Shown: positions 27,808 to 34,802 of the stretch, piece by piece
Layout: the number at the start of each line of letters is the position of its first letter
Position numbering within the stretch: the stretch's first letter is position 1
Source of the DNA: Mycolicibacterium chitae
GTDB taxonomy: Bacteria > Actinomycetota > Actinomycetes > Mycobacteriales > Mycobacteriaceae
Length of the DNA stretch: 64,000 nt
Assembly (NCBI RefSeq): GCF_900637205.1
Contig: NZ_LR134355.1
Location: forward strand, 868,001 to 932,000
Direction of reading: 5' to 3'
Notes under the pieces: generated by a model
The model's database searches: none
What the model saw: only the letters and a program-made list of their open reading frames with translations
What the model was told of the DNA's origin: nothing
Program-made: the position numbers and the translations under genes

Positions 27808-27966
27808 GTGTCAGGTTCGTCACCCCGAGACCGGAATACAGTTAACAAGATCTTCGGTATTGAAATTCCGCAGGAGTCCTCGGATGAGCGCGATCCGGAC
27901 GGCGCGCGCGACGAAGGCGACCGTGATCAGTGGCTGCGCGACAACGTCCCGCCGCATCATTCCTGA
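27808..27966 (+). CDS. Small acidic protein of 52 residues, unknown function
   Basis: A GTG-initiated frame with GGGAGGG at 27799-27804 (3 to 4 bases upstream) encodes MSGSSPRDRNTVNKIFGIEI, an Asp/Arg/Glu-rich middle, and ends DQWLRDNVPPHHS at TGA 27964. There is no cysteine, signal peptide or membrane segment. The regular charged composition and the ribosome site support a real gene. It is too short for usual ORF cut-offs. It lies between the moaB2 terminator and the porin, directly behind a perfect Crp box. I do not recognise the family. The ORF in another frame over 27719-28039 lacks these features. Confidence 0.6.
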   Translation: MSGSSPRDRNTVNKIFGIEIPQESSDERDPDGARDEGDRDQWLRDNVPPHHS

Positions 27967-28340
27967 CCGCTTTTTACCTGCTTCACTAGGCACTAAGGGT
28001 CGCCTAAGTCGGCGCACGTCCAAGAAAGTTCTGGCGTAGTGCCGCGTACCACAGCTGCGCCGTACATGCAGGTCGGAACATGTGTTGTCAACACGGGGAA
28101 TTCTCCAGCAAACTTTGGGCACTCTCTGTCGTGCCCTGATCGCGGGTCGCTTCGCGTTGCCGGGTAGTGCCCACCCCGTTATGTTCCTCGTGTCGCAAAC
28201 GATGAGCGAAACGTAAGAGTGGTCTGTGGGACATCTCATTGACCCTCTCTTATGTGGCGGCTGGTGACACGACGTGCCATCGGCTGCGAACACCCCTTCG
28301 GTGAGCCCCCCGGATCACCGCTGACACAGCTAGGGAGAAC
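27967..28340 (+). other. Porin upstream region, 374 bp without a gene
   Basis: No convincing reading frame is seen. It contains the likely porin promoter (28157-28185) and then a leader of about 150 nt. A long transcribed leader is known for M. smegmatis mspA; the same is inferred here. Confidence 0.5.
28157..28185 (+). promoter_or_regulatory. SigA-like promoter of the MspA-type porin gene
   Basis: TTGCCG, 17 bp, TATGTT. Transcription would begin near 28192, leaving a leader of about 150 nt before the ATG at 28341. It is the best -35/-10 pair in the region. Confidence 0.5.
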
Positions 28341-28973
28341 ATGAAGGTATTCAGTCGAGTGCTGGTGGCGATCCTCGCCGCATTCGCCACGATGTTCGTG
28401 AGCACGGGCACCTCACATGCTGGCTTGGACAATGAGCTGAGCGTCGTGGACGGTCAGGGCCGCACCCTGACGATCCAGCAGTGGGACACCTTCCTCAACG
28501 GTGTGTTCCCCCTCGACCGCAACCGGTTGACCCGCGAGTGGTTCCACTCCGGCAAGGCCTCCTACAACGTCGCCGGCGAGGGTGCCGACGAGTTCGAGGG
28601 TGTCCTGGAACTCGGTTACCAGGTCGGCTTCCCCTGGTCGCTGGGTGTGGGCATCAACTTCAGCTACACCACCCCGAACATCGCGTTCGACGGCCTCGAG
28701 GGCGGCGGCCCGTTCGGATTCGACGGCATCGTGACCCCGCCGCTGTTCCCGGGTGTGTCGATCTCCGCTGACCTGGGCAACGGCCCCGGCATCCAGGAAG
28801 TGGCCACCTTCTCGGTGGACGTCGCGGGTGAGGCCGGCGCGGTGGTCGTCTCCAACGCACACGGCACCGTGACCGGTGCTGCCGGCGGTGTGCTGCTGCG
28901 TCCGTTCGCCCGGTTGATCTCCTCGACCGGCGACAGCGTCACCACCTATGGCGAGCCCTGGAACATGAACTGA
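28341..28973 (+). CDS. MspA-family outer-membrane porin
   Basis: The 210-residue protein has a signal peptide (1-27, cleavage after SHA) and a mature part beginning GLDNELSVVDGQGRTL, as in MspA. MspA forms an octameric funnel pore in the mycolic-acid outer membrane for small hydrophilic solutes. Most of the sequence tracks MspA, including FPLDRNRLTREWFHSGKA and the end DSVTTYGEPWNMN. The constriction loop differs: by alignment with MspA the mature sequence is D90-G91-L92-E93, where MspA has D90-D91-G92-D93, and the following loop is one residue shorter. GGGAGA lies before ATG 28341. Located after moaB2, as the mspC copy is in M. smegmatis. Confidence 0.95.
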   Translation: MKVFSRVLVAILAAFATMFVSTGTSHAGLDNELSVVDGQGRTLTIQQWDTFLNGVFPLDRNRLTREWFHSGKASYNVAGEGADEFEGVLELGYQVGFPWSLGVGINFSYTTPNIAFDGLEGGGPFGFDGIVTPPLFPGVSISADLGNGPGIQEVATFSVDVAGEAGAVVVSNAHGTVTGAAGGVLLRPFARLISSTGDSVTTYGEPWNMN

Positions 28974-28986
28974 CATTCGCTCACAG

Positions 28987-29022
28987 AAATCGCCCCCCGG
29001 CATCCGTGCCGGGGGGCGATTT
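28987..29022. terminator. Bidirectional terminator between the porin gene and mscL
   Basis: A 16-bp stem (AAATCGCCCCCCGGCA with its complement at 29007-29022) has a 4-nt TCCG loop. The A- and T-rich ends serve the porin on the + strand and mscL on the - strand. Confidence 0.88.
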
Positions 29023-29037
29023 CCGTTGGGGGGGTCG

Positions 29038-29451
29038 TTACTGCGGGGCGCCGTGCCGACCGGAGGTGGAACCATTGGCGTTCTGCTGCAACAGGTCTCG
29101 GATCTCGGTGAGCAGCGTGAGCTCGGTGTCTTCCTCGTCGACCTCGGCGTCGCGTTCCTTGAGCTTCTTGTACGGCAGCACGATCACGAAGTACAGCACC
29201 AACGCCACCAGCAGGAAGTTGATGGCCGCCGACAGCACGGCGTTCAAATCGATGAACTGCTCGCCACCGAGCGGGATGCGCAGGATCCCGTAGGGCTCCT
29301 CGGGGTTGGCCCCGATCCGGTCGATGAGCGGCTGGACCACGCTGTCGGTGAATGCGGTCACCAACCCGGTGAACGCCGCGCCGATGACAACGGCGACCGC
29401 AAGGTCGATCACGTTGCCACGCGATATGAACTCCTTGAACCCCTTCAACAT
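29038..29451 (-). CDS. mscL: Large-conductance mechanosensitive channel
   Basis: The 137-residue protein has the N-terminal amphipathic helix [13 protein letters not shown] and TM1 [18 protein letters not shown], which lines the gate. A periplasmic loop precedes TM2 ([18 protein letters not shown]), and a charged cytoplasmic helix ([15 protein letters not shown]) follows. It releases osmolytes on hypo-osmotic shock. Length and motifs match the M. tuberculosis channel whose structure is known. Confidence 0.96.
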   Translation of the reverse strand: MLKGFKEFISRGNVIDLAVAVVIGAAFTGLVTAFTDSVVQPLIDRIGANPEEPYGILRIPLGGEQFIDLNAVLSAAINFLLVALVLYFVIVLPYKKLKERDAEVDEEDTELTLLTEIRDLLQQNANGSTSGRHGAPQ

Positions 29452-29541
29452 AGGGACAGACCTTTCTCACGATGGCGTGTTTGGCATCGCCAAAGGTAGT
29501 CCTGTTTGCCACGAGAAGTGCGCCATCGGCGTAGAACAGCT

Positions 29542-30204
29542 TCAGTGCAGGGTCAGCGTCAACGCCTGGGTCAGCGCGGCGCCCGCGACGTTGTTTGCCG
29601 CGGGCGCGGGCAGTGCGACCAGGACCACCCGGTCGTTGGCCCCCGTCGCCGCCTTCGGTCGAGCCGAGACCAGCACCACCACGGCATCGGTGGCGACCAC
29701 GCGGGGCTGGGCGTCCGGCTCGGAATCCGGGGCCGCCAGGATGTCGACGACGTCGCCGCCGCGGATCACGTCGAGCACCGCGTTGTCGGCCAATTGCACC
29801 GGCACGATGCGGGCGTCGGCACCCGCCGTCCGCTCCGCCAGGCGCGAACCCAACAACCGAACGTCGGTCAGCACCTCGCCCCGGCGCACCGGGCCGGCCA
29901 CCGTCGCGCCCTCCACCGCGGCGAGATCGCCCTGAGCGCCGTCGGGAAGGGTGGCGGCCAGTTGGTGCTCGACGCGCACGTCGGTGGCCGTCAGCGCGAC
30001 CCCAGGCGCCAGGTCGTGCGCGGCCACCAGCACGGCCGCCCGGTCGCCGTCGGGATTGGCGCGCAGGGCCGAGGCTCCGGCGAGCAGGACTAGGGCGCCC
30101 GCGGCGATGCGACGGGCCCGCACGGTGTGGACCCACTCCGGCTGCAGGGCTTGGCGCAACCGGGTCAGCGCGGTCGGATCCAGCGACGAACCACCCGAGG
30201 CCAT
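29542..30204 (-). CDS. SAF-domain membrane-anchored protein (Rv0990c-like)
   Basis: The 220-residue protein has a cytoplasmic N-terminus, one membrane anchor (about 32-47) and a SAF domain (about 55-125: AAVLVAAHDLAPGVALTATDVRVEH, VRRGEVLTDVRLL), as in the CpaB/FlgA pilus and flagellar families. A C-terminal domain (RIVPVQLADNAVLDVIRGGDVVDILA) also resembles CpaB. No pilus genes are nearby, so a pilus role is not supported. The M. tuberculosis gene in this position is Rv0990c. Start ATG 30204. Confidence 0.75.
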   Translation of the reverse strand: MASGGSSLDPTALTRLRQALQPEWVHTVRARRIAAGALVLLAGASALRANPDGDRAAVLVAAHDLAPGVALTATDVRVEHQLAATLPDGAQGDLAAVEGATVAGPVRRGEVLTDVRLLGSRLAERTAGADARIVPVQLADNAVLDVIRGGDVVDILAAPDSEPDAQPRVVATDAVVVLVSARPKAATGANDRVVLVALPAPAANNVAGAALTQALTLTLH

Positions 30205-30372
30205 GACCGCACACTAAGCGGCCGCGACCCAGGTGTTGTGCGCGCGAACGTCAGGCTGTGGATAAGCCGCGAGGTTGCGTACAGAGCGCTTGCCCGGCGC
30301 GCGGATCGGCCAGCCCGCTCGTAGCTTCTACTGGTGCAGGCCTTCCAATTTCGATCAGTCAGGAGCCATCAG

Positions 30373-30606
30373 ATGCGAACAATCGGTGTTGCCGGGCTCG
30401 CGGCGGCCGCGGCGATCGCGGCTCTCATCGGGTTGGGTGGGATGGCGCACGCCGAGACGGCCCATCCCAAGAAACATCAGTCCGAGATCATGTCGACGCA
30501 AGGAATCGTGCGCGGGTCGTTCAAGGCGGTCCCGCGCGACTTGGCGCTCGATCGCGTGGGCGGCGTCAACGCCGGCGATGAGTGCACCAACGACTCAGTG
30601 TGCTGA
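30373..30606 (+). CDS. Small secreted protein, 77 residues, unknown function
   Basis: ATG 30373 has AGGAG at 30361-30365. A signal peptide MRTIGVAGLAAAAAIAALIG ending GMAHA (27 residues) is followed by a basic mature part (ETAHPKKHQSEIMSTQG) and a C-terminus GVNAGDECTNDSVC. The two cysteines, spaced by five residues, could form a small disulfide loop. A longer frame from 30334 would bury the signal peptide and is rejected. It converges with ruc, with stops 11 bp apart. I do not recognise a family. Confidence 0.7.
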   Translation: MRTIGVAGLAAAAAIAALIGLGGMAHAETAHPKKHQSEIMSTQGIVRGSFKAVPRDLALDRVGGVNAGDECTNDSVC

Positions 30607-30617
30607 GCCGTCGCCGG

Positions 30618-30926
30618 TCAGCTGGCGGCGGAAGCCGGGGCCGACGACGAACTCTTGTCGCTCGACCCGCTCGAGGACTTCTCCGACGACGAGGACGGGG
30701 ACGAGGAGTCGGACGACTTCTCGCTCTTGACCGAGGAGTTCTTGCCGGATTCGCGGCTGTCGGTGCGGTAGAAGCCGCTGCCCTTGAACACCACGCCGAC
30801 GGAGTTGAACAACTTCCGCAGCCGGCCCTCGCACTTGGTGCAGCTGGTCAGGGCGTCGTCCGTGAAGGCCTGCACCGCGTCGAAACGATCACCGCAGTCG
30901 GTACACGCGTAGCTGTAGGTGGGCAC
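30618..30926 (-). CDS. ruc: Redox-regulated chaperone Ruc (FmdB-type zinc ribbon; Rv0991c-like)
   Basis: GTG 30926 gives MPTYSYACTDCGDRF, the family start, with GGAGGT 4 bases upstream. A TTG one codon earlier is too close to that site. The 102-residue protein has a zinc ribbon (C8, C11, C29, C32) followed by a long Ser/Lys/Glu-rich disordered tail (about 65-102). Its M. tuberculosis orthologue Rv0991c is described as a chaperone activated by oxidation of the zinc-binding cysteines, with heat-shock control by HrcA. The CIRCE-like element just upstream agrees with this. Confidence 0.9.
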   Translation of the reverse strand: MPTYSYACTDCGDRFDAVQAFTDDALTSCTKCEGRLRKLFNSVGVVFKGSGFYRTDSRESGKNSSVKSEKSSDSSSPSSSSEKSSSGSSDKSSSSAPASAAS

Positions 30927-30954
30927 CAAAACCTCCAGGAAATGATAAGGACCG

Positions 30955-30981
30955 TTAGCACTCTACCGTCTCAAGTGCTAG
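30955..30981. promoter_or_regulatory. CIRCE element (HrcA operator) of ruc
   Basis: TTAGCACTC, 9 bp, AAGTGCTAG. The left arm is a perfect match to the CIRCE consensus TTAGCACTC-N9-GAGTGCTAA and the right arm differs at two terminal positions. It lies 28 bp upstream of the ruc start. Confidence 0.85.
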
Positions 30982-31024
30982 AACCGCTATGTGGCGTTCC
31001 CCATTCCCGCGGGGCCTGCCGCGC

Positions 31025-31621
31025 TCAGAGCGGCCGCACACCGTGCGCCGGCGTGAGGACGTGCGTCATCGGCACGTCGTGTGGCTGGGCGGGTAACTCG
31101 TCGACGAACTCGTCGTCGCGCACGATGGCCAACAGCGCCGCCGACGCCCCGCGCAGCGGCAGCGAGCGGTCATAGAAGCCGGCGCCCCGGCCCAGCCGTG
31201 TCCCGCGCCGATCCACCGCCAGCGCCGGCACGATCACCACGTCGGCCTCGCTGATCGCCTCGGCCGGCAGCCGCGCGCCGATGGGTTCCAGCAGGCCGAA
31301 GTCGGCTTGGGCCAGTTCGCCCGGGACGTAGCGCGCCCAGCGCAGCGGCAGTGGGGTGCGCTCCGGTCCCGCGGTGATCGTCAGCGGCAACAACACCCGC
31401 AGGCCCGCGCCGTCCAGCGCGTCGAGCATGGCCGGCGACCCGGGTTCGGTGCCCACCGGAACGTAGGCGCAGACGGTCCGGGCGCGCGCGGGCAACCAGC
31501 CGAGCAGCGCCGACGTCACGGCCTCGGCCTCGGCGGCCCGTTGCTGGGCGGGCAGCGCCTTGCGGGCGGCGATCAGCCGGGTGCGCAGTTCTGCCTTCGC
31601 GTCGGGGGTCACAGCGTCCAC
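31025..31621 (-). CDS. 5-formyltetrahydrofolate cyclo-ligase family protein
   Basis: The 198-residue protein converts 5-formyl-THF to 5,10-methenyl-THF with ATP. Recognisable parts are the N-terminal helix with KAELRTRLIAARKALP, the substrate motif CAYVPVGTEPGSP, and the nucleotide/metal motif DRRGTRLGRGAGFYDRSL near 130-147. The start is GTG 31621, with GTG 31609 possible. It is upstream of ruc on the same strand but separated by 100 bp and the CIRCE. It corresponds to Rv0992c. Confidence 0.9.
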   Translation of the reverse strand: MDAVTPDAKAELRTRLIAARKALPAQQRAAEAEAVTSALLGWLPARARTVCAYVPVGTEPGSPAMLDALDGAGLRVLLPLTITAGPERTPLPLRWARYVPGELAQADFGLLEPIGARLPAEAISEADVVIVPALAVDRRGTRLGRGAGFYDRSLPLRGASAALLAIVRDDEFVDELPAQPHDVPMTHVLTPAHGVRPL

Positions 31622-31691
31622 AATGACAGGTAGTCAAAACGGGGGACGAGCAGCGCCATACTGAGCGGTGAACGTGTATCTAGTTAGGGTG

Positions 31692-32612
31692 ATGACCATG
31701 TCTGAGGGGCCTGACGTACCGATCCCGCATACGGCAATCGTGCCTGCGGCGGGTTTGGGCACCCGTTTCCTGCCCGCCACCAAGACCGTGCCCAAGGAAC
31801 TGTTGCCGGTGGTGGACACCCCGGGGATCGAACTGGTGGCCGCCGAGGCCGCATCGGCCGGCGCCGAACGGTTGGTGATCGTCACCTCCGAGGGCAAGGA
31901 CAGCGTGGTCGCGCACTTCGTGGAGGACCTGGTCCTGGAGGGCACCCTCGAGGCCCGCGGCAAGCAGGTGATGCTGGAGAAGGTGCGGCGCGCGCCCGCG
32001 TTGATCAAGGTCGAATCGGTGGTGCAGGCCGAACCCCTGGGGCTCGGACACGCCGTGGCCTGCGTCGAGTCGGTCCTGCTGCCCGACGAGGACGCCGTCG
32101 CGGTGCTGCTGCCCGACGACCTGGTGCTGCCCACCGGGGTGCTCGAGACCATGTCCAAGGTGCGGGCCAAGCGCGGCGGTTCGGTGCTGTGCGCCATCGA
32201 GGTACCCCCCGACGAGATCAGCGCCTACGGCGTCTTCGACGTGGAGGCCGTCCCGGATGCGGCCAACCCCAACGTTCTGCGCGTCAAGGGCATGGTGGAA
32301 AAGCCCGACGCCGCCGACGCCCCGTCGCCGTACGCCGCGGCCGGCCGCTACGTCCTGGACCGCGCGATCTTCGACGCGCTGCGCCGCATCGACCGCGGGG
32401 TGGGCGGCGAGATTCAGCTCACCGACGCGATCTCGATGTTGATCGACGAGGGCCACCCGGTGCATGTGGTCGTGCACCGTGGGTCTAGACACGACTTGGG
32501 AAATCCCGGCGGCTACCTCAAGGCTGCGGTTGACTTTGCCTTGGATCGTGACGACTACGGCCCGGAACTGCGTAGCTGGTTGGTTGAGCGGTTGGGCCTG
32601 ACCGAGCAGTAG
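31692..32612 (+). CDS. galU: UTP-glucose-1-phosphate uridylyltransferase
   Basis: The 306-residue nucleotidyltransferase makes UDP-glucose. The signature PAAGLGTRFLPATKTVPKELLPVVDTPG is followed by EAEPLGLGHAVACVE-type substrate residues, VLLPDD (metal/UTP Asp) and GYLKAAVDFAL near the end. ATG 31692 gives 306 residues, the orthologue's length. ATG 31698 is also possible and an upstream GTG frame is not needed. It is the first gene of the galU-glp-rimJ-glpR run. Confidence 0.94.
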   Translation: MTMSEGPDVPIPHTAIVPAAGLGTRFLPATKTVPKELLPVVDTPGIELVAAEAASAGAERLVIVTSEGKDSVVAHFVEDLVLEGTLEARGKQVMLEKVRRAPALIKVESVVQAEPLGLGHAVACVESVLLPDEDAVAVLLPDDLVLPTGVLETMSKVRAKRGGSVLCAIEVPPDEISAYGVFDVEAVPDAANPNVLRVKGMVEKPDAADAPSPYAAAGRYVLDRAIFDALRRIDRGVGGEIQLTDAISMLIDEGHPVHVVVHRGSRHDLGNPGGYLKAAVDFALDRDDYGPELRSWLVERLGLTEQ

Positions 32613-32661
32613 TTGGCCGTCGGCTCGACAGAATCCGGGCCGTACGGCGGAAAGGCGCATA

Positions 32662-33906
32662 GTGCGTTCGGTTGAAGAGCAGCAGGCCAGAGTGCAGGCC
32701 GCAGCTGTGGCACCCCGTCCTGTCCGAGTGGCGATCGCCGAGGCGCAGGGGTTGATGTGTGCCGAGGAAGTGGTGACCGAGCGGCCGCTGCCCGGCTTCG
32801 ACCAGGCCGCCATCGACGGATACGCGGTGCGCAGCGTCGACGTGTTGGGTGTCGGCGACGAGTCCGGCCACGGGCAACTGAGCCTGCCGGTGATGGGCGT
32901 GATCGAGGCCGGGACGCGAACCCCGAGCCGGTTGCAGCCGCGCCAGGCCGCCCGGGTGCAGACCGGTGCGCCCATGCCGACGTTGGCCGATGCGGTGCTG
33001 CCGCTGCGGTGGACCGACGGCGGGCAGGCCAAGGTGCGGGTGTTGCGCGGCGTGCGCTCCGGTGCCTACGTCCGGCGCACCGGCGACGACGTGCAGCCCG
33101 GCGATGTCGCGGTGCGCGCCGGCACGATCATCGGCGCGGCGCAGGTCGGCCTGCTGGCGGCGGTGGGCCGCGAACGGGTCCTGGTGCATCCGCGGCCGCG
33201 GCTGTCGGTGCTCTCGGTCGGCGGCGAGCTGGTGGACATCTCCCGCACCCCGGGCAACGGGCAGGTCTACGACGTCAATTCGTATGCCCTGGCCGCGGCC
33301 GGTCGCGATGCGGGCGCCGAGGTCAACCGCGTCGGCATCGTCGACAGCCACCCGGAGAAGCTGCGCGAGGTGGTCGAGGGGCAACTGAGCCGTTCGGAGA
33401 TCGTGGTGATCGCGGGCGCGGTCGGCGGCGCGGCCGCCGAGGGTGTGCGCGCGGTGCTGTCGGAGCTGGGGGAGATGGAGGTGTCGCGCATCGCGATGCA
33501 TCCCGGTTCCGTGCAGGGCTTCGGCCAGCTGGGCAACGAGGGCGTCCCGGTGTTCCTGCTGCCGGCGAATCCGGTGTCCGCGCTGGTGGTCTTCGAGGTC
33601 ATGGTGCGTCCGCTGATCCGGTTGTCGCTGGGCAAGCGGCAACCGATGCGGCGCGTGGTGCAGGCGCGCACCCTGGCGCCGATCTCGTCGGTGCCGGGGC
33701 GGAAGGGTTTCCTGCGCGGGCAGCTGATGCGCGATCAGGACACCGGCGAGTACCTGGTGCAGGCGCTCGGCGGGGCCCCCGGGGTGTCGTCGCATCTGCT
33801 GGCGACCCTGGCCGAGGCGAACTGCCTGGTGCAGGTTCCCAGCGAGGCCGAGGAGATCCGCACCGGCGAAGTGGTCGACGTCGCATTCCTCGCCCAGCGC
33901 GGTTGA
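32662..33906 (+). CDS. glp: Gephyrin/MoeA-like protein Glp (annotated moeA1 in M. tuberculosis)
   Basis: The 414-residue protein has the MoeA four-domain order, with domain III near 185-330 (VLSVGGELVDISRTPGNGQVYDVNSYALAAA). The MoeA motif usually read as DNSAMDGYA is FDQAAIDGYAVRS here, and the usual metal/ligand-binding acidic GGVS(V)G loop is AGAVGGAAAE, so molybdenum insertion is doubtful. In Corynebacterium the gephyrin-like Glp encoded in this context binds FtsZ and the membrane receptor GlpR, and controls division and polar growth. Here the GlpR-like gene is one gene away. Start GTG 32662. Confidence 0.8.
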   Translation: MRSVEEQQARVQAAAVAPRPVRVAIAEAQGLMCAEEVVTERPLPGFDQAAIDGYAVRSVDVLGVGDESGHGQLSLPVMGVIEAGTRTPSRLQPRQAARVQTGAPMPTLADAVLPLRWTDGGQAKVRVLRGVRSGAYVRRTGDDVQPGDVAVRAGTIIGAAQVGLLAAVGRERVLVHPRPRLSVLSVGGELVDISRTPGNGQVYDVNSYALAAAGRDAGAEVNRVGIVDSHPEKLREVVEGQLSRSEIVVIAGAVGGAAAEGVRAVLSELGEMEVSRIAMHPGSVQGFGQLGNEGVPVFLLPANPVSALVVFEVMVRPLIRLSLGKRQPMRRVVQARTLAPISSVPGRKGFLRGQLMRDQDTGEYLVQALGGAPGVSSHLLATLAEANCLVQVPSEAEEIRTGEVVDVAFLAQRG

Positions 33907-33907
33907 G

Positions 33908-34567
33908 TTGTCCCGCTTCTTCTTCGGGCCCAGCACCATCCATCCCGGATGGCCGATGACGGTGGGGCCGCTGCGGGTGGCGGCCGGGGTGGTGCGGCTG
34001 CGCCCGATCCGGATGCGCGACGCCGCGACCTGGAGTCGGCTGCGGATCTCCGACCGGCCCTTCCTCGAGCCGTGGGAGCCGTCCGCGGAGGTGGATTGGG
34101 TTGCGCGGCACGCGCTTTCGGCCTGGCCCTCGGTGTGTTCGGCGCTGCGGTCCGAGGCCCGCCGGGGCCGCATCCTGCCGTACGTCATCGAGCTCGACGG
34201 GCGCTTCGTCGGGCAGTTGACCATCGGCAACGTCACCCACGGCGCGCTGCGCTCGGCGTGGATCGGCTACTGGGTGCACAGCGAGGTCACGGGTCGCGGG
34301 GTGGCGACGGCCGCGCTGGCGTTGGGGGTCGACCACTGCTTCGGCCCGGTGCGGCTGCATCGCGTCGAGGCGACGGTGCGACCCGAGAACGCCGCGAGTC
34401 GGTCGGTGCTGGGCAAGGTCGGCTTCCGCGAGGAGGGCCTGCTGCGGCGTTATCTCGACGTCGACGGGGGCTGGCGCGATCATCTGCTGGTGGCGATCAC
34501 GGTCGAGGAGGTGGCCGGCTCGCTGGCCGCGTCGCTGGTGCGGGCCGGGCGAGCGCACTGGGCCTAG
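33908..34567 (+). CDS. rimJ: RimJ-like GNAT acetyltransferase
   Basis: The 219-residue GNAT protein has VRLRPIRMRDAATWSRLR, the acetyl-CoA loop VTGRGVATAALALG and the RimJ/RimL motif HRVEATVRPENAASRSVLGKVGF. The start is probably TTG 33908, one base after the glp stop, because the residues before ATG 33956 (FFFGPSTIHPGWP) look conserved. ATG 33956 is the alternative. The family acetylates protein N-termini such as ribosomal S5; the substrate here is not known. It lies between glp and glpR. Confidence 0.82.
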   Translation: MSRFFFGPSTIHPGWPMTVGPLRVAAGVVRLRPIRMRDAATWSRLRISDRPFLEPWEPSAEVDWVARHALSAWPSVCSALRSEARRGRILPYVIELDGRFVGQLTIGNVTHGALRSAWIGYWVHSEVTGRGVATAALALGVDHCFGPVRLHRVEATVRPENAASRSVLGKVGFREEGLLRRYLDVDGGWRDHLLVAITVEEVAGSLAASLVRAGRAHWA

Positions 34568-34672
34568 GGGGCTGCTGTTTCCGTCGAGAATGGCGTGAGG
34601 GCTGTTCCGGCCGCGCGCGCACAACCCTGGCGGCATTTTCGCGGCCCCAGGCGTCGAATTCGTGCAACCAGT

Positions 34673-34686
34673 GTTACTAATGTGAC
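34673..34686 (+). promoter_or_regulatory. Possible MtrA motif upstream of glpR
   Basis: GTTAC-TAAT-GTGAC is a direct repeat of a GTnAC core with 4 bp between the copies, 19 bp upstream of the -35 hexamer. The same arrangement (order reversed) lies at the rpfB promoter, a reported MtrA target. Confidence 0.4.
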
Positions 34687-34704
34687 TTTTGGGGCTGTTG
34701 GTGC

Positions 34705-34733
34705 TTGTAACCTGCGAATTACAGGTGTGTAAT
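34705..34733 (+). promoter_or_regulatory. SigA-like promoter of glpR
   Basis: TTGTAA, 17 bp, TGTAAT. The spacer itself carries an inverted repeat (ACCTG-N7-CAGGT, 34710-34726). Transcription would start near 34740, about 60 bp before ATG 34803. The rest of the intergenic region 34568-34802 holds no gene. Confidence 0.6.
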
Positions 34734-34802
34734 TGTCTCGGCGCGCCGTCCACGGCTGCGCTGGTCGCAGACCTAGCCTGAAGGGGAAAGGAGCAGGCCA
34801 CC

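Noticed and set aside
27719..28039. 106-residue frame near the Crp box
   Set aside because: It has no ribosome site, unlike composition, and crosses the Crp box and the better-supported small gene in another frame.
30334..30372. N-terminal extension of the small secreted protein
   Set aside because: It would place 13 residues before the signal peptide. The internal ATG has a better ribosome site.
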